Assembly (NCBI GenBank): GCA_964490765.1
Contig: CAZBDV010000001.1
Span: 62,001-126,000 of the forward strand
DNA length: 64,000 nt
Direction of reading: 5' to 3'
From: CAZBDV01 sp964490765
GTDB lineage: Bacteria; Cloacimonadota; Cloacimonadia; Cloacimonadales; JAJBBL01
Every line of letters starts with the position of its first letter. Position 1 is the stretch's first letter. Positions 52,313-61,572 of this stretch are shown here, one piece after another. The notes under the pieces were generated by a model that was given only the letters and a program-made list of their open reading frames with translations, made no database searches and was not told the origin of the DNA. A program made the position numbers and the translations under genes.

Positions 52313-55300
52313 TCATTCCTTATTAAAATTCTCATTGGGGGATAGATTGTTGATTATTCTTCCTTTATCCCTGTCCGGATCTGGCCAGTAAAATTCTTGA
52401 TTAGAATATATCAAGAGAGGCCACGCAATTGTTACAGGAAAATCTGCTTCCCAGTATGTGTCGATCCTTGCTGCACTGTGAAAGACCTGCTCCTCTGAAT
52501 GCCAGTAAGATATCTGCTTAATTATGTAACCACCAATATCTCCAGCCACATGGCTGGCCATATTGATTTCAGGTCTTTCCAATGGAACCATTACGGGATT
52601 TATTCCGACAACGATATGATATACAGGGTATTCTTGAGGTACATATCCGGAACTGTAATAATCAAATGGTGTAAGGGCATTAATCATCAAGACATAACCA
52701 GTTTCTGTCTCGAAATCGTCTTCCCAGTTACCATCTACCAGTGTTGCTGTCTGAAACGCCTGTAATGACGGGTTCCAGTAAGCTATTTGATCTATCAAAC
52801 CAGAATAGAGTGTTCCCAGATCACTGGCCATACTGATTCCAGACTCCATTGCCAGTGATATCATATTCCAGCCTGTGGTAGTGTCCGAACGAAAATAACC
52901 CACTACTTCACTCTGCTCGGATTCATTGTCACCGATAAAGGAGGTAACCCGGTAAAACTTCTGGCTGACTGTATCATCGATATAGCTGGTAACGGTATTG
53001 TCGGTAATAGTAGTGATTAGGATCCAGTAATTAGTTTCCGGGAAATTTGCCGAATAGACCCTGTATCCATCTACCTGAGGTATCATCTCCCAGCTGATGA
53101 TTGCTTCATCGTCTGATATCTGAATAGAAACAAGCGGAACCTCAGGTTCCGGAGGTGCTGCCAGCATCCAGGTAAAGAATGGATAACCATTGTTAACATC
53201 TCCCTCAATATCTTCAACCCAGATAATATCAAAATTCCAGTTCTGGTATGTATTCGCAGCATAAGGATAGGTCATCTCGGCTGTTGTCCTGCCCTCTCCC
53301 CCCTGTGAAGCAGCCTGGCCTGAAGTTTCCGTATTCCAGTAACTGTTTGCTACCGGACCGGGATTATAGGCCAGAGCACCGATTAAACCTCCGGCATCAA
53401 AGTCTCCTGATACCGCGCCCTTAGAATAACTGTTCCAGATTGTCGAACCCTGAGTATGTTCTCCTACAAGACCACCCACAGAATCAGAAGCCGAAACGTT
53501 ACCGGTAGCAAAGGTATTGTCGATTACGGCACTTCCACCTGTGGCACCGACCAGTCCACCAGCTGTGCCTCCCCAGGCTGAGGTGGAAGTTACATTACCC
53601 GTAGCATAAGAGTTGGATACAGCTGCTCCGTTGTTATAAAGCGAACCGACGAGCCCTCCGGCATTGGATCCGACAACTGTAACATCAACATTGGAATAGC
53701 AGTTATACAGGGTACTGCCACCTTCGAACCTGCCGATCAACCCTCCACCGTGAGAACCGGCAGACAAGATCCCCGTTGAATAGCAGTTGAAAACTGTCGT
53801 ACCGGAAATAGCATAGCCAGCCAGAGACCCGGTATCCATACCACCGGTAATATCGACATCAACGAGTCCGATGTTCTTAAAAGTAGCACCGATAGCAAAA
53901 CCGAAAAGCCCTACAGTGGAAGTCCCCTGTGAGATAAACAGATTGCTTATCGTGTATCCGTTACCGTCATAAGTACCACTGAAGGCATATTCGGGGATAT
54001 TGTAACCCTTACCTATCGGCTGAAATCCTGCAGGGCCGGTCCAGGGCCCATCTTCGGCAGCGAGATCTATTTCTGCGATCTGTTGATAATGCCTGTCCAT
54101 CTCATAACGAACATTGAAGAGATGTTCTGCAGTCATTACCAGATAGGGGTCATCGAAAGTCCCCTCACCACCGGCAAAGCCGGAATATGCTGCTGCAACA
54201 ACTGTATTGGAAGGTGCAGATTCACCCTCTGTATAGAGAGCGGTTACATAATAGTTATAGGAGATCATGAACTCAACATCGTCATCAAGATATTGGGTAT
54301 CTGTCTCGACATTGGCGATAACAGCGAAATCATCACCGTCGCCCCGATAGATATTATATGAAAGCGGTGTGCCTATGGAAGGGGCATTCCATTCCAGACT
54401 GATAGATTCTATTCCCGGTACGACAAGAGCGATAAGCTCGGCAGGTGGTAGTGGCGGTGGATAATTATGGTCCTGAACAGCGCCCTGCCACTGATGGAAG
54501 GGGTAACTTTCACCTTCAACGATCTGCCAGATAGCAGCAAAATCCCAATCGCTAAAACTAGTCTCCAGCACCATCTCGGTAGTAACCAAACCGGTACCAC
54601 CACCGGAAGTTGTACTCTGGCCGGTTGTTTCGATGTTCCAGTAACTGTTTATTATTGGAGAAGTTCCTATTGTCTGAGCAACAAGCCCGGCTAGGTTATC
54701 GTTTGTCGGACCGGTTATTAATCCGGCAGCGAAACTGTTTACTATCGTTCCTTCATTGCTCCTGGCTGCCAATCCTCCAGCATATTGTCCTGTTACAGGG
54801 CCGACATTATAACTGTCTGACAATGTCGAATTCCAGAGACTGCCGACAATACCACCTACGAAAGAATTGGTCATCTCCACCGTTGTGGTGTGTCCCATTA
54901 CGAAGCAACCTGATATATCACCGTAATCATTGAAATGTCCGGCTACTCCGACAATACCACCTGTCGGGAATTCTCCAGCTACCGTGGCGTTCGTGTAGCT
55001 GTTCTCAATTACTGAATTGTAACGGGCATTGCCAACCAGACCACCGGTGTTGCCTGCACCAGTTATTTCGCCGGTCAGATAGCAATTAGTTATACTGCTT
55101 GCTCCGAATAGCTCACCCACGAGACCACCGGTGGTTGAACCTCCAATAACACTTACATTAACCAGAGCAATATCGTTTAAAACAGCCCCGTCTGTAATTC
55201 CGAAAAGGCCTATACTACTCGAAGCCGGCCTGTTGACGTAAAGATTTTCAATGATATTGCCGTTGCCGTTGTAAGAGCCGGAAAAAGTCGATACAGGTTC

Positions 55301-55528
55301 CCAGCCCAACCCTTCATTATAAGGAGGGATATCAAGATCGATATCGGCTGTTTGTTCAAAATGAGCTGTTAAAAAATTACGGATATTGTTAAGATGTTCT
55401 GCTGTCCCAATTAAATAAGGATCATCTACTGTGCCTGATCCACCAGCAAATTGTGCTGACAATGACAAAGAAATTAAGAGAATTGAGATGATGAGAAACA
55501 GCGGTTTACTCAGCAATAGATCTTTCAT
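52313..55528 (-). CDS. Secreted GLUG-repeat protein, internally duplicated
   Basis: About 1071 residues with a signal peptide (LLLSKPLFLIISILLISLSLSA). Two halves each begin GxGTxDDPYLxxTAEHLxNxR (about residues 30 and 455), continue with many GLUG motifs (GGLVGELFGAS, GGLVGNARYNS, GGLVGSLYNNG, GGLIGRFEGGS) and close at SYWNxETTGQ-like strands followed by an FN3-like repeat. GLUG repeats occur in surface and adhesion proteins and form a beta-helix-like stack. The C-terminus has two copies of a ~90-residue WNMISL/QIAYWNPS unit and ends FNKE, with no sorting domain. The start at 55528 has AAGGAG seven bases upstream; the longer GTG frame at 55546 does not. Confidence 0.85.
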   Translation of the reverse strand: MKDLLLSKPLFLIISILLISLSLSAQFAGGSGTVDDPYLIGTAEHLNNIRNFLTAHFEQTADIDLDIPPYNEGLGWEPVSTFSGSYNGNGNIIENLYVNRPASSSIGLFGITDGAVLNDIALVNVSVIGGSTTGGLVGELFGASSITNCYLTGEITGAGNTGGLVGNARYNSVIENSYTNATVAGEFPTGGIVGVAGHFNDYGDISGCFVMGHTTTVEMTNSFVGGIVGSLWNSTLSDSYNVGPVTGQYAGGLAARSNEGTIVNSFAAGLITGPTNDNLAGLVAQTIGTSPIINSYWNIETTGQSTTSGGGTGLVTTEMVLETSFSDWDFAAIWQIVEGESYPFHQWQGAVQDHNYPPPLPPAELIALVVPGIESISLEWNAPSIGTPLSYNIYRGDGDDFAVIANVETDTQYLDDDVEFMISYNYYVTALYTEGESAPSNTVVAAAYSGFAGGEGTFDDPYLVMTAEHLFNVRYEMDRHYQQIAEIDLAAEDGPWTGPAGFQPIGKGYNIPEYAFSGTYDGNGYTISNLFISQGTSTVGLFGFAIGATFKNIGLVDVDITGGMDTGSLAGYAISGTTVFNCYSTGILSAGSHGGGLIGRFEGGSTLYNCYSNVDVTVVGSNAGGLVGSLYNNGAAVSNSYATGNVTSTSAWGGTAGGLVGATGGSAVIDNTFATGNVSASDSVGGLVGEHTQGSTIWNSYSKGAVSGDFDAGGLIGALAYNPGPVANSYWNTETSGQAASQGGEGRTTAEMTYPYAANTYQNWNFDIIWVEDIEGDVNNGYPFFTWMLAAPPEPEVPLVSIQISDDEAIISWEMIPQVDGYRVYSANFPETNYWILITTITDNTVTSYIDDTVSQKFYRVTSFIGDNESEQSEVVGYFRSDTTTGWNMISLAMESGISMASDLGTLYSGLIDQIAYWNPSLQAFQTATLVDGNWEDDFETETGYVLMINALTPFDYYSSGYVPQEYPVYHIVVGINPVMVPLERPEINMASHVAGDIGGYIIKQISYWHSEEQVFHSAARIDTYWEADFPVTIAWPLLIYSNQEFYWPDPDRDKGRIINNLSPNENFNKE

Positions 55529-55818
55529 ACGAAGACTCCTTACCACTTTTTTTAATACAGTTATGTGTTCACATACTATAATCTATTCGGGATTGAATTG
55601 GTGAAAAATCTACTGAGGCTCAGAGAAGCTCTCTGCTGTATAACCATCAATCTCTCTCAATGATATATGTCACTTCTTTATCTTCCTGTCAATATTTTTG
55701 GCACTGATGAATGTCGATCAGATCAAAAAACTAATCTGGAGAGCAAGCTGAACCGAACCGTATATCTCCAGGTAATAGAAAAGCAAAGTTACTCAGAAGA
55801 AACATCAGAGATAAGGTA

Positions 55819-56379
55819 TCATTTTTGTTTGTTTGATTCGTCTCTGTAGGATATCAATTCTGCTAAAACTTTGCAGTGTTCATTGAAATCATTTTCACTG
55901 AACAGAACGATGCGAATCTTTCGTATATTCTTCAGTTGAGGTATTGTCGCTAATATTGTAGTGAAGGCTATTCGTGATGCTTCAAGAACCGGATAGCCGA
56001 AAACACCTGTTGATATTGCCGGGAAGGCGATCGAGTCTATCCCGTTCTCATCCGCCAAGAGTAAAGAATTACGATAGCAGTTGGCCAGAAATAAATCCTC
56101 TGGTTCATCTTCTCCGTAAACTGGACCAAGGGTATGGATTACATAACGATTCGGAAGATGATGACCTCCTGTTATCACTGCTTCACCCGGCTTTATTGGT
56201 GCATATTCTCTGCATTCGTCATTTAGTTTGTAGCCCGCTACTCGATGGATCGCTCCCGCCACTCCCCCACCGGGTGCCAGATCGGCATTAGCAGCATTGA
56301 CTATGGCAGTCATATCCTTCTGACAAACTATGTCACCCAACTGACACTCAAGTGTAATTCCTGATATCCTTGTCTGCAC
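55819..56379 (-). CDS. Macrodomain protein (O-acetyl-ADP-ribose deacetylase-like)
   Basis: 186 residues, a single macrodomain. It begins with GDIVCQKDMTAIVNAANADLAPGGGVAGAIHRVAG, the ADP-ribose-binding and catalytic segment (the Asn-Ala-Ala-Asn core and GGGVAGAIH loop), and has SIAFPAISTGVFGYPV for the diphosphate loop. Family members remove ADP-ribose from proteins or hydrolyse O-acetyl-ADP-ribose. The start is GTG at 56379 with GGAGG six bases upstream. No toxin, sirtuin or phage genes are nearby, so a housekeeping ADP-ribose role is likely. Confidence 0.92.
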   Translation of the reverse strand: MQTRISGITLECQLGDIVCQKDMTAIVNAANADLAPGGGVAGAIHRVAGYKLNDECREYAPIKPGEAVITGGHHLPNRYVIHTLGPVYGEDEPEDLFLANCYRNSLLLADENGIDSIAFPAISTGVFGYPVLEASRIAFTTILATIPQLKNIRKIRIVLFSENDFNEHCKVLAELISYRDESNKQK

Positions 56380-56408
56380 TGTTCACCTCCGAAAATCGAT
56401 CTCTCTAT

Positions 56409-56438
56409 TGTATATGACTAATTATATACATCTGTCAA
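56409..56438 (-). promoter_or_regulatory. Sigma-70-like promoter for the macrodomain gene
   Basis: On the minus strand TTGACA (56438-56433), 18-base spacer, TATACA (56414-56409), about 30 bp before the GTG start. Confidence 0.4.
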
Positions 56439-56579
56439 ATAATATGTTTCAGGAGCTAACCTAAACTCAACTAAATCTTTAATCAGGCATCTCTTCAGAA
56501 AGATATTGTCAGACCGAAGGACCAGGAGTCTTTTTAGACTAATGAAAACTGATTAATGTGTTCTAAAATGTAAAAAGTA

Positions 56580-56607
56580 TTGACAGAACGATGTGAGTTT
56601 ACATAAT
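56580..56607 (+). promoter_or_regulatory. Sigma-70-like promoter for the exported protein at 56714
   Basis: TTGACA (56580-56585), 16-base spacer, CATAAT (56602-56607). Predicted start near 56614 leaves a 5' leader of about 100 bases. Confidence 0.5.
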
Positions 56608-56713
56608 AGTAATGTAAAAATATTTAGATAGTTTATCAAGGCGCGAGAATCCATCAAATTTGTGAAGCATATATAGTAGGAGGTACTTAAACAATAAAAC
56701 AGGGAGGTGTGTA

Positions 56714-58741
56714 ATGAAAAGTTACCTTTTAGTAGGGCTTATTTTGATGACAACATTCTTAGCCTATGGCTCAAGTGTTGAAGATAGCAGCGGCAGGTTG
56801 TTAGATATCAATCAACATCATATAGCTAATGATCTCAGTCTGCGAGTAAGTAATTTTGGTTACCTTGGTTCAGGTAGTCACAGTCCCCAATGGCCTTCTC
56901 TGGAGTTTCCGGCCAATAGTGGTATGGACTATCTATATCAGGGTTCAGTCTGGATCGGGGCGAAGAGGATCAGACGGGATGAAGATGGCAATAAACTGTT
57001 CTGGGAAGTATGGCCTCCTGCAAGCGAAAATGATGTTATTGCCGAAAACTCACCAGGTTTCGACCCTGACTTACATACTGTAGTAGTCGTAGATACCCTG
57101 ACATCAGTCGGCTTTGACGGTGATTACTCATACTTACAGTTGCTACCGGCTTATTTTCCCTATGAAGCTAATTATCTTCCGCCAGATCAATATCAAAACT
57201 ACAATCCTCTCGATGTAGTTGTCAGGAGTATCCTGGGTGTGCCTTCCCTCTCAGATGATACCTTTCCCGAAGATCCGGGAGGGTATTTCGACTTCTTTAT
57301 GACTTCACCCGAGCAGGGTGATTTTCCCGGGATGGAGACTATGACCTCTTTCTACTATGATTACAGTCCTTTTACTCCCTGGGGAGATCCCCGGCACCAA
57401 GATAGAAAAGATGGTGTTTCTGCTGGTGCATTCGAACATCATCCTCTATATCTGTCAATCAGGCAGGGAAGTTATGCCTGGACTTACGAAGAGCTGTTCG
57501 ATATGATCTTCTTCTCCTTTGATATCTATAACAGTAATCCTCTTGATACCCTTTATGATGTTGCTCTGGCATTCTTTATGGACTGTGATATCGGGCCGCA
57601 AGACTGGGATGGAGATGCTGTTTCCATGAACGACTTAAGCGGATATTATGCTGGAGAAGGGTATGAATTTGCTTATACCCGTGATTCTGATGGTGATGCT
57701 CTTCATTGGGCAGCTCTGAAGATCTTCCCCTATCAGAATAATGATTTTGCCTGCTGGCATTGGACACGAGGTGACGGGCCTGATCATAGACGACCGAGAA
57801 GAATTCCACCACTGCCCGGTTTGATAACTTCCAATGAGAAATACTGGCTTATGACGGGCAATAATCCCAATCCAGACAAGTTTAACCCTCTACGTCCGGA
57901 AAACTGGCAACCGGGAATGGAACCTCATTATGAGGAACCAATTCCCAACGATACGAGATTTCTCTATACTATCTATGGAGATATGCAGGGATTTTATGAT
58001 CCGAGTTCTCAATCGATCAATATCCCGCCCGGAGAGAGTATAACTCTGCATGGAGTGATCTTTATGGGTGATGATCTCGATGACCTGAAAGATAAAAGCC
58101 TGATAGCGGAAGCATTTTACGATTCGGGTTATGATCTCGCCCTGTACGAGGATGAGATCTTTCGGCCCTTCTTGACCTATTTCGGGACTGATGCTAACAG
58201 CATAGAACTAAACTGGATGATTGATGAAGGGGCTGACGATCTTTATCTTTATTACCGAATGAAACAGGATCCACCCATAGATTGGGAGATAATCGAACTC
58301 GATACGGAGATAGATTCTTACATCTTAACCGATCTGCTCTATGATACCTATTACGAATTCTTTATAGCAGCAGACCATGGTGATCTTTATCTGGAATCGA
58401 GTACGCACAGAGCAAAACCGACTATTACAGCAGTAGAAGATGGCTATCAATTGCCAGCCGGTGAGGGAACCCGCATAGTCGGAAACTATCCCAATCCCTT
58501 CAACCCTGATACCAGGATTCTCTTCTTCATTGAAGAACCGTCGGAAGTGAGGCTGGAGATTTACAATATCAGAGGCCAGCTGGTGAGAGTTTTGACCGAT
58601 AGACAGTATGACAGAGGAATACACAGTGTAGCCTGGAACGGTTTAGATAGTGCACAGAATGAAGCAGCCAGCGGAGTGTATTTCTATAGGCTGAAGACTG
58701 AAAATGCTCAGGAGATCAGGAAGATGCTCTTATTGAAATAA
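56714..58741 (+). CDS. Secreted protein of unknown function with sorting domain
   Basis: 675 residues. A signal peptide (MKSYLLVGLILMTTFLAYGSS) is followed by a conserved-looking opening: RVSNFGYLGSGS, then WPSLEFPANSGMDYLYQGSVWIGAKR. The central ~450 residues are rich in acidic and aromatic residues with repeated PF/DxDGD segments and no recognised catalytic motif, then an FN3-like strand set and a full sorting domain (NYPNPFNPDTRILFFI, VRLEIYNIRGQLVRVL, SGVYFYRL, IRKMLLLK). The VWIGAKR opening recurs, from memory, in large exported proteins of uncultured FCB bacteria, but its role is unknown. GGGAGG precedes the ATG. It is followed by a frameshifted relic of a similar C-terminus. Confidence 0.85.
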   Translation: MKSYLLVGLILMTTFLAYGSSVEDSSGRLLDINQHHIANDLSLRVSNFGYLGSGSHSPQWPSLEFPANSGMDYLYQGSVWIGAKRIRRDEDGNKLFWEVWPPASENDVIAENSPGFDPDLHTVVVVDTLTSVGFDGDYSYLQLLPAYFPYEANYLPPDQYQNYNPLDVVVRSILGVPSLSDDTFPEDPGGYFDFFMTSPEQGDFPGMETMTSFYYDYSPFTPWGDPRHQDRKDGVSAGAFEHHPLYLSIRQGSYAWTYEELFDMIFFSFDIYNSNPLDTLYDVALAFFMDCDIGPQDWDGDAVSMNDLSGYYAGEGYEFAYTRDSDGDALHWAALKIFPYQNNDFACWHWTRGDGPDHRRPRRIPPLPGLITSNEKYWLMTGNNPNPDKFNPLRPENWQPGMEPHYEEPIPNDTRFLYTIYGDMQGFYDPSSQSINIPPGESITLHGVIFMGDDLDDLKDKSLIAEAFYDSGYDLALYEDEIFRPFLTYFGTDANSIELNWMIDEGADDLYLYYRMKQDPPIDWEIIELDTEIDSYILTDLLYDTYYEFFIAADHGDLYLESSTHRAKPTITAVEDGYQLPAGEGTRIVGNYPNPFNPDTRILFFIEEPSEVRLEIYNIRGQLVRVLTDRQYDRGIHSVAWNGLDSAQNEAASGVYFYRLKTENAQEIRKMLLLK

Positions 58742-59123
58742 CAGGAGGTCTGTGCTGCTGATCATGAATATGAAATGAACAACGGTTATCCATATCTGAG
58801 AGATGTAGCTGTTCCTGTGTCTGTAGAAGAGAAGACAGTAGTTCCGGCAGAGAGTATCAGGATTGAATCATCCTAACCCTTTCAATCCGGAAACCACTAT
58901 TGAGTTTTATCTACCGGAGAGCAGTGAAACAAGACTCGAGATATATAATATTGAGGGGCAGATAACAAGAACTTTGCTGGCAGAAGGATTGGAAGCAGGA
59001 ACTTATACTCTGATCTGGGACGGACGGAACGATTTAGACAGTCCGGTTTTTTCCGGTCTATACTTCTACCGATTGATAACCGAAAACAGTATTTTCAGCA
59101 GGAAAATGCTTCTCCTCAAGTAG
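58742..59123 (+). pseudogene. Frameshifted relic of a second sorting-domain protein
   Basis: Right after the TAA at 58739-58741 the same frame stays open to a TAA at 58875-58877, encoding about 44 codons ending VPAESIRIESS, the usual lead-in to a sorting domain. The rest of that domain continues in the +1 frame from 58863 (NHPNPFNPETTIEFYL, TRLEIYNIEGQI, SGLYFYRL, SRKMLLLK). Alignment with intact copies suggests that five bases were lost in the codons for Ser-Tyr-Pro-Asn. No signal peptide or complete N-terminus is present, so this is a truncated and shifted remnant, not a working gene, unless +1 frameshifting occurs at TCC-TAA. Confidence 0.7.
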
Positions 59124-59128
59124 CTCTT

Positions 59129-60673
59129 TTAGTGTGCAAAATGCCTGGTACCGGTGAAGATCATACTAACCCCTAACTCGTTGCAAGCTTTGATGACCTC
59201 TTCGTCACCTTTGGAACCACCGGGCTGGATGATTGCCCTGATACCCTTGGCAGCCAGATAGTCAACACCATCACGGAAGGGGAAAAAACCATCGGAGGCA
59301 CAGACTGCATCTTTAAGGTCATGACCGAATTTCTTAGCTCTGTATGCAGCAAGTTCGGCAGAATCTATCCGGCTGGTCTGCCCCATTCCCAGACCTAAAG
59401 TTCTTTCTTCTTTGCCGAGGCAGATGGCATTGGACTTCAAAGCTGCTACTACATACCAGCAGAAGCGTAGTGAATCATACTCCTCTTCTGATGGGTTCTT
59501 TTCGGTTACCACCTTCCAGTTCTCCTCATTATCGTGCATCAGATCGATATTTTGAGAGAGAATACCGTCAAGGCAACTGACAAAAGTCTCTGATTGGCTC
59601 CAGTTTGCAAGCAGATCTGAGTTATAAGAGATCAAACGTCTGTTCTTCTTCCTGGAAAGAAAATCGTACACTTCATCTGAGAATCCTGGAGATATAATTA
59701 TCTCGGTAAAGATATTGTTTATCTCCCTGGAAGTCTCCAGATTCAACTTCTGATTGGTGATTACAATTCCACCATAGGGAGAAAGAGGATCAGTCTTAAA
59801 GGCATTTTTATAAGCAGTTAACTGTTCATTGCCAGAAGCAACTCCGCATGGATTAGTATGCTTTAATATGGCAACAGTTGGTTTGTTGAACCTATAAATC
59901 AATTTCAGTGCAGCATTAATATCAAGATAATTATTGTAGGATAACTGTTTACCATGAATCTGATTAATCAGGTTACCTCTGTCCGGAGAGAGAAACACAC
60001 CCTTTTGATGAGGATTTTCTCCATATCTTAATTCCGTTTTATGCCAATCTGGAAAGAAGAAGAGATCTGATTTGTCACTACTATAGAGTTGTTGAAGATA
60101 TATATTGATATATCGGTCGTAACCGGAAGTAGCGGCAAAAGCTTTGTTAGCAAGATAAAGACGGGTGTCATTGCTTATCTTCCCTTTATCACGTAATTCC
60201 TGCAAAAAGCTATCATAGTCCTCTTTATCAGATAATACCGATATATAACGGTAGTTCTTAGCGGCAGCTCTCAGTAATGTTACACCACCGATATCGATAT
60301 TCTCTATCATTTCTTCATGGGAGACAGGCTGATGATTGCCCATATCTCTGAAGAGTTTCTGAAAGGGATAGAGATTAACCACTACTATATCTATAAGATT
60401 AATCAGTAAATTATCTAACTGTAACAGATGATCTTTATTGTCTCTATCGGCTAATATACCCCCGAATATCTTCGGATGAAGTGTCTTAACACGACCATTA
60501 AGTATCTCGGGGAAACCGGTCATATCTTCAATAAGAGTGACCTCAAGATTGTTTTTTGTCAATAGTTGAGCAGTTCCACCAGTAGCTAAAAGGTGGTAAC
60601 CTGCATTAATTAATTCACTGGCAAAGGGTATCATACCCTCCTTGTCTGACAGGCTTATCAGGGCATATTTCAT
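59129..60673 (-). CDS. purH: Bifunctional AICAR formyltransferase/IMP cyclohydrolase
   Basis: Last two steps of IMP synthesis, 514 residues. The N-terminal cyclohydrolase part opens YALISLSDKEGMIPFA and includes LATGGTAQLL, FPEILNGRVKTLHPKI and NLYPF; the C-terminal transformylase has ELRYGENPHQKGVF, AILKHTNPCGVASG (catalytic Lys-His) and the final region with GDEEVIKACNELGVSMIFTGTRHFAH. It is full length. AAGGAAG is eight bases upstream, and its ATG overlaps the YihY/BrkB stop by four bases. It ends 5 bp from the relic on the other strand with no terminator between. Confidence 0.97.
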   Translation of the reverse strand: MKYALISLSDKEGMIPFASELINAGYHLLATGGTAQLLTKNNLEVTLIEDMTGFPEILNGRVKTLHPKIFGGILADRDNKDHLLQLDNLLINLIDIVVVNLYPFQKLFRDMGNHQPVSHEEMIENIDIGGVTLLRAAAKNYRYISVLSDKEDYDSFLQELRDKGKISNDTRLYLANKAFAATSGYDRYINIYLQQLYSSDKSDLFFFPDWHKTELRYGENPHQKGVFLSPDRGNLINQIHGKQLSYNNYLDINAALKLIYRFNKPTVAILKHTNPCGVASGNEQLTAYKNAFKTDPLSPYGGIVITNQKLNLETSREINNIFTEIIISPGFSDEVYDFLSRKKNRRLISYNSDLLANWSQSETFVSCLDGILSQNIDLMHDNEENWKVVTEKNPSEEEYDSLRFCWYVVAALKSNAICLGKEERTLGLGMGQTSRIDSAELAAYRAKKFGHDLKDAVCASDGFFPFRDGVDYLAAKGIRAIIQPGGSKGDEEVIKACNELGVSMIFTGTRHFAH

Positions 60674-61554
60674 ATCTCAGTCTTCCTTTTAATTTGATCT
60701 GTAACATTCTTGTTGTTATCTTGCATATCTTCTTCCTCTTTGTTGACAACTCTTTCAACCTCCCCCTTATTTTCCAGAATAGCAATAAGGGCAACACCAA
60801 AGAGTATTATCGCCCAGTTGAGGTAAATCCAGAATAGAAAGATCGGGAGGGTCGCTACTACCCCATATACTACTTCCATATTTGTCAGGTTTGAGATGTA
60901 AAAATCAAAACCGAACTTTACGATAATCCATATAAAAGCAGCAACCGCTGAACCGATTATGAGGGATGATGTCTTGAACCGAATGGATGTTGCGAAGAAA
61001 TATATGAAGACATTAACCAGAAAGAACATAAAAAAGGGAATGATTATGAAGGACACATTTCGGATAAGAGGCAGGTCAAAGAGATGGGTAACCAGAGAAA
61101 CCGAAGTGGAAGAAAAAATCACGAGTATGAATATGAATCCAAAAAAGATCATTGCTACGAACTTGGCTATTTTATAAAAGATACTCTTACTTTCGAATTC
61201 AGTGACATTGAGTATTCTGTCGAAGGTTCCATTGATGAATTTGAAGAGGCTGAAGGAGGTTATCACCAGAAGAATTATATTGAAGATGTTTGAGGGCATT
61301 CTTTGTTCCAGAAGTGTCGTGACATAGACTGTAGCTTTATCGACAGAATCAGGAAGAAGTATAGAGAGAAAGATTTCCTGAAGAAACTGCCTGATATCCA
61401 GTCCCGGGATATCGGGGATAATAAAGAATATCAACATCAGAAAAGGAATAAAACTAAGAACGGTGATAAATGTGAGAGCTGCTGCCTCTTTCATTAAATC
61501 ATCATCGACCACCTTTCTATAAATCTTTCGGAAAAAAACTAATACATTTTTCAT
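60670..61554 (-). CDS. YihY/BrkB-family inner-membrane protein
   Basis: 294 residues with about six membrane helices (AAALTFITVLSFIPFLMLIFFII, IFNIILLVITSFSLFKFI, FVAMIFFGFIFILVIF, VSFIIIPFFMFFLVNVFIYFF, SSLIIGSAVAAFIWIIV, VYGVVATLPIFLFWIYLNWAIILFGVAL). This spacing and the VYGVVATLPIFLFWIYLNW segment define the YihY/BrkB family, formerly called RNase BN by mistake. Its role is not established; transport or envelope functions are proposed. GAGGA lies six bases before the ATG; it is coupled to purH downstream. Confidence 0.92.
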   Translation of the reverse strand: MKNVLVFFRKIYRKVVDDDLMKEAAALTFITVLSFIPFLMLIFFIIPDIPGLDIRQFLQEIFLSILLPDSVDKATVYVTTLLEQRMPSNIFNIILLVITSFSLFKFINGTFDRILNVTEFESKSIFYKIAKFVAMIFFGFIFILVIFSSTSVSLVTHLFDLPLIRNVSFIIIPFFMFFLVNVFIYFFATSIRFKTSSLIIGSAVAAFIWIIVKFGFDFYISNLTNMEVVYGVVATLPIFLFWIYLNWAIILFGVALIAILENKGEVERVVNKEEEDMQDNNKNVTDQIKRKTEI

Positions 61555-61572
61555 AGTTTGTCCTCTTAAACC

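Larger units (their letters stand above)
56380..56713. other. 334-bp divergent intergenic region
   Basis: No gene seen. It separates the macrodomain gene (left) from the exported protein at 56714 (right) and holds one promoter candidate for each, plus a short AGTCT/AGACT inverted repeat near 56528-56541. No sigma-54 element is present here. Confidence 0.6.

Noticed and set aside
55694..55710. TTGGCACTGATGAATGT as a sigma-54 element
   Set aside because: The -24 half is present but the -12 TTGC is missing, and no plus-strand gene follows.
55667..55849. 60-codon frame on the plus strand between the GLUG and macrodomain genes
   Set aside because: No ribosome site, no recognisable domain, and it runs into the macrodomain gene on the other strand.
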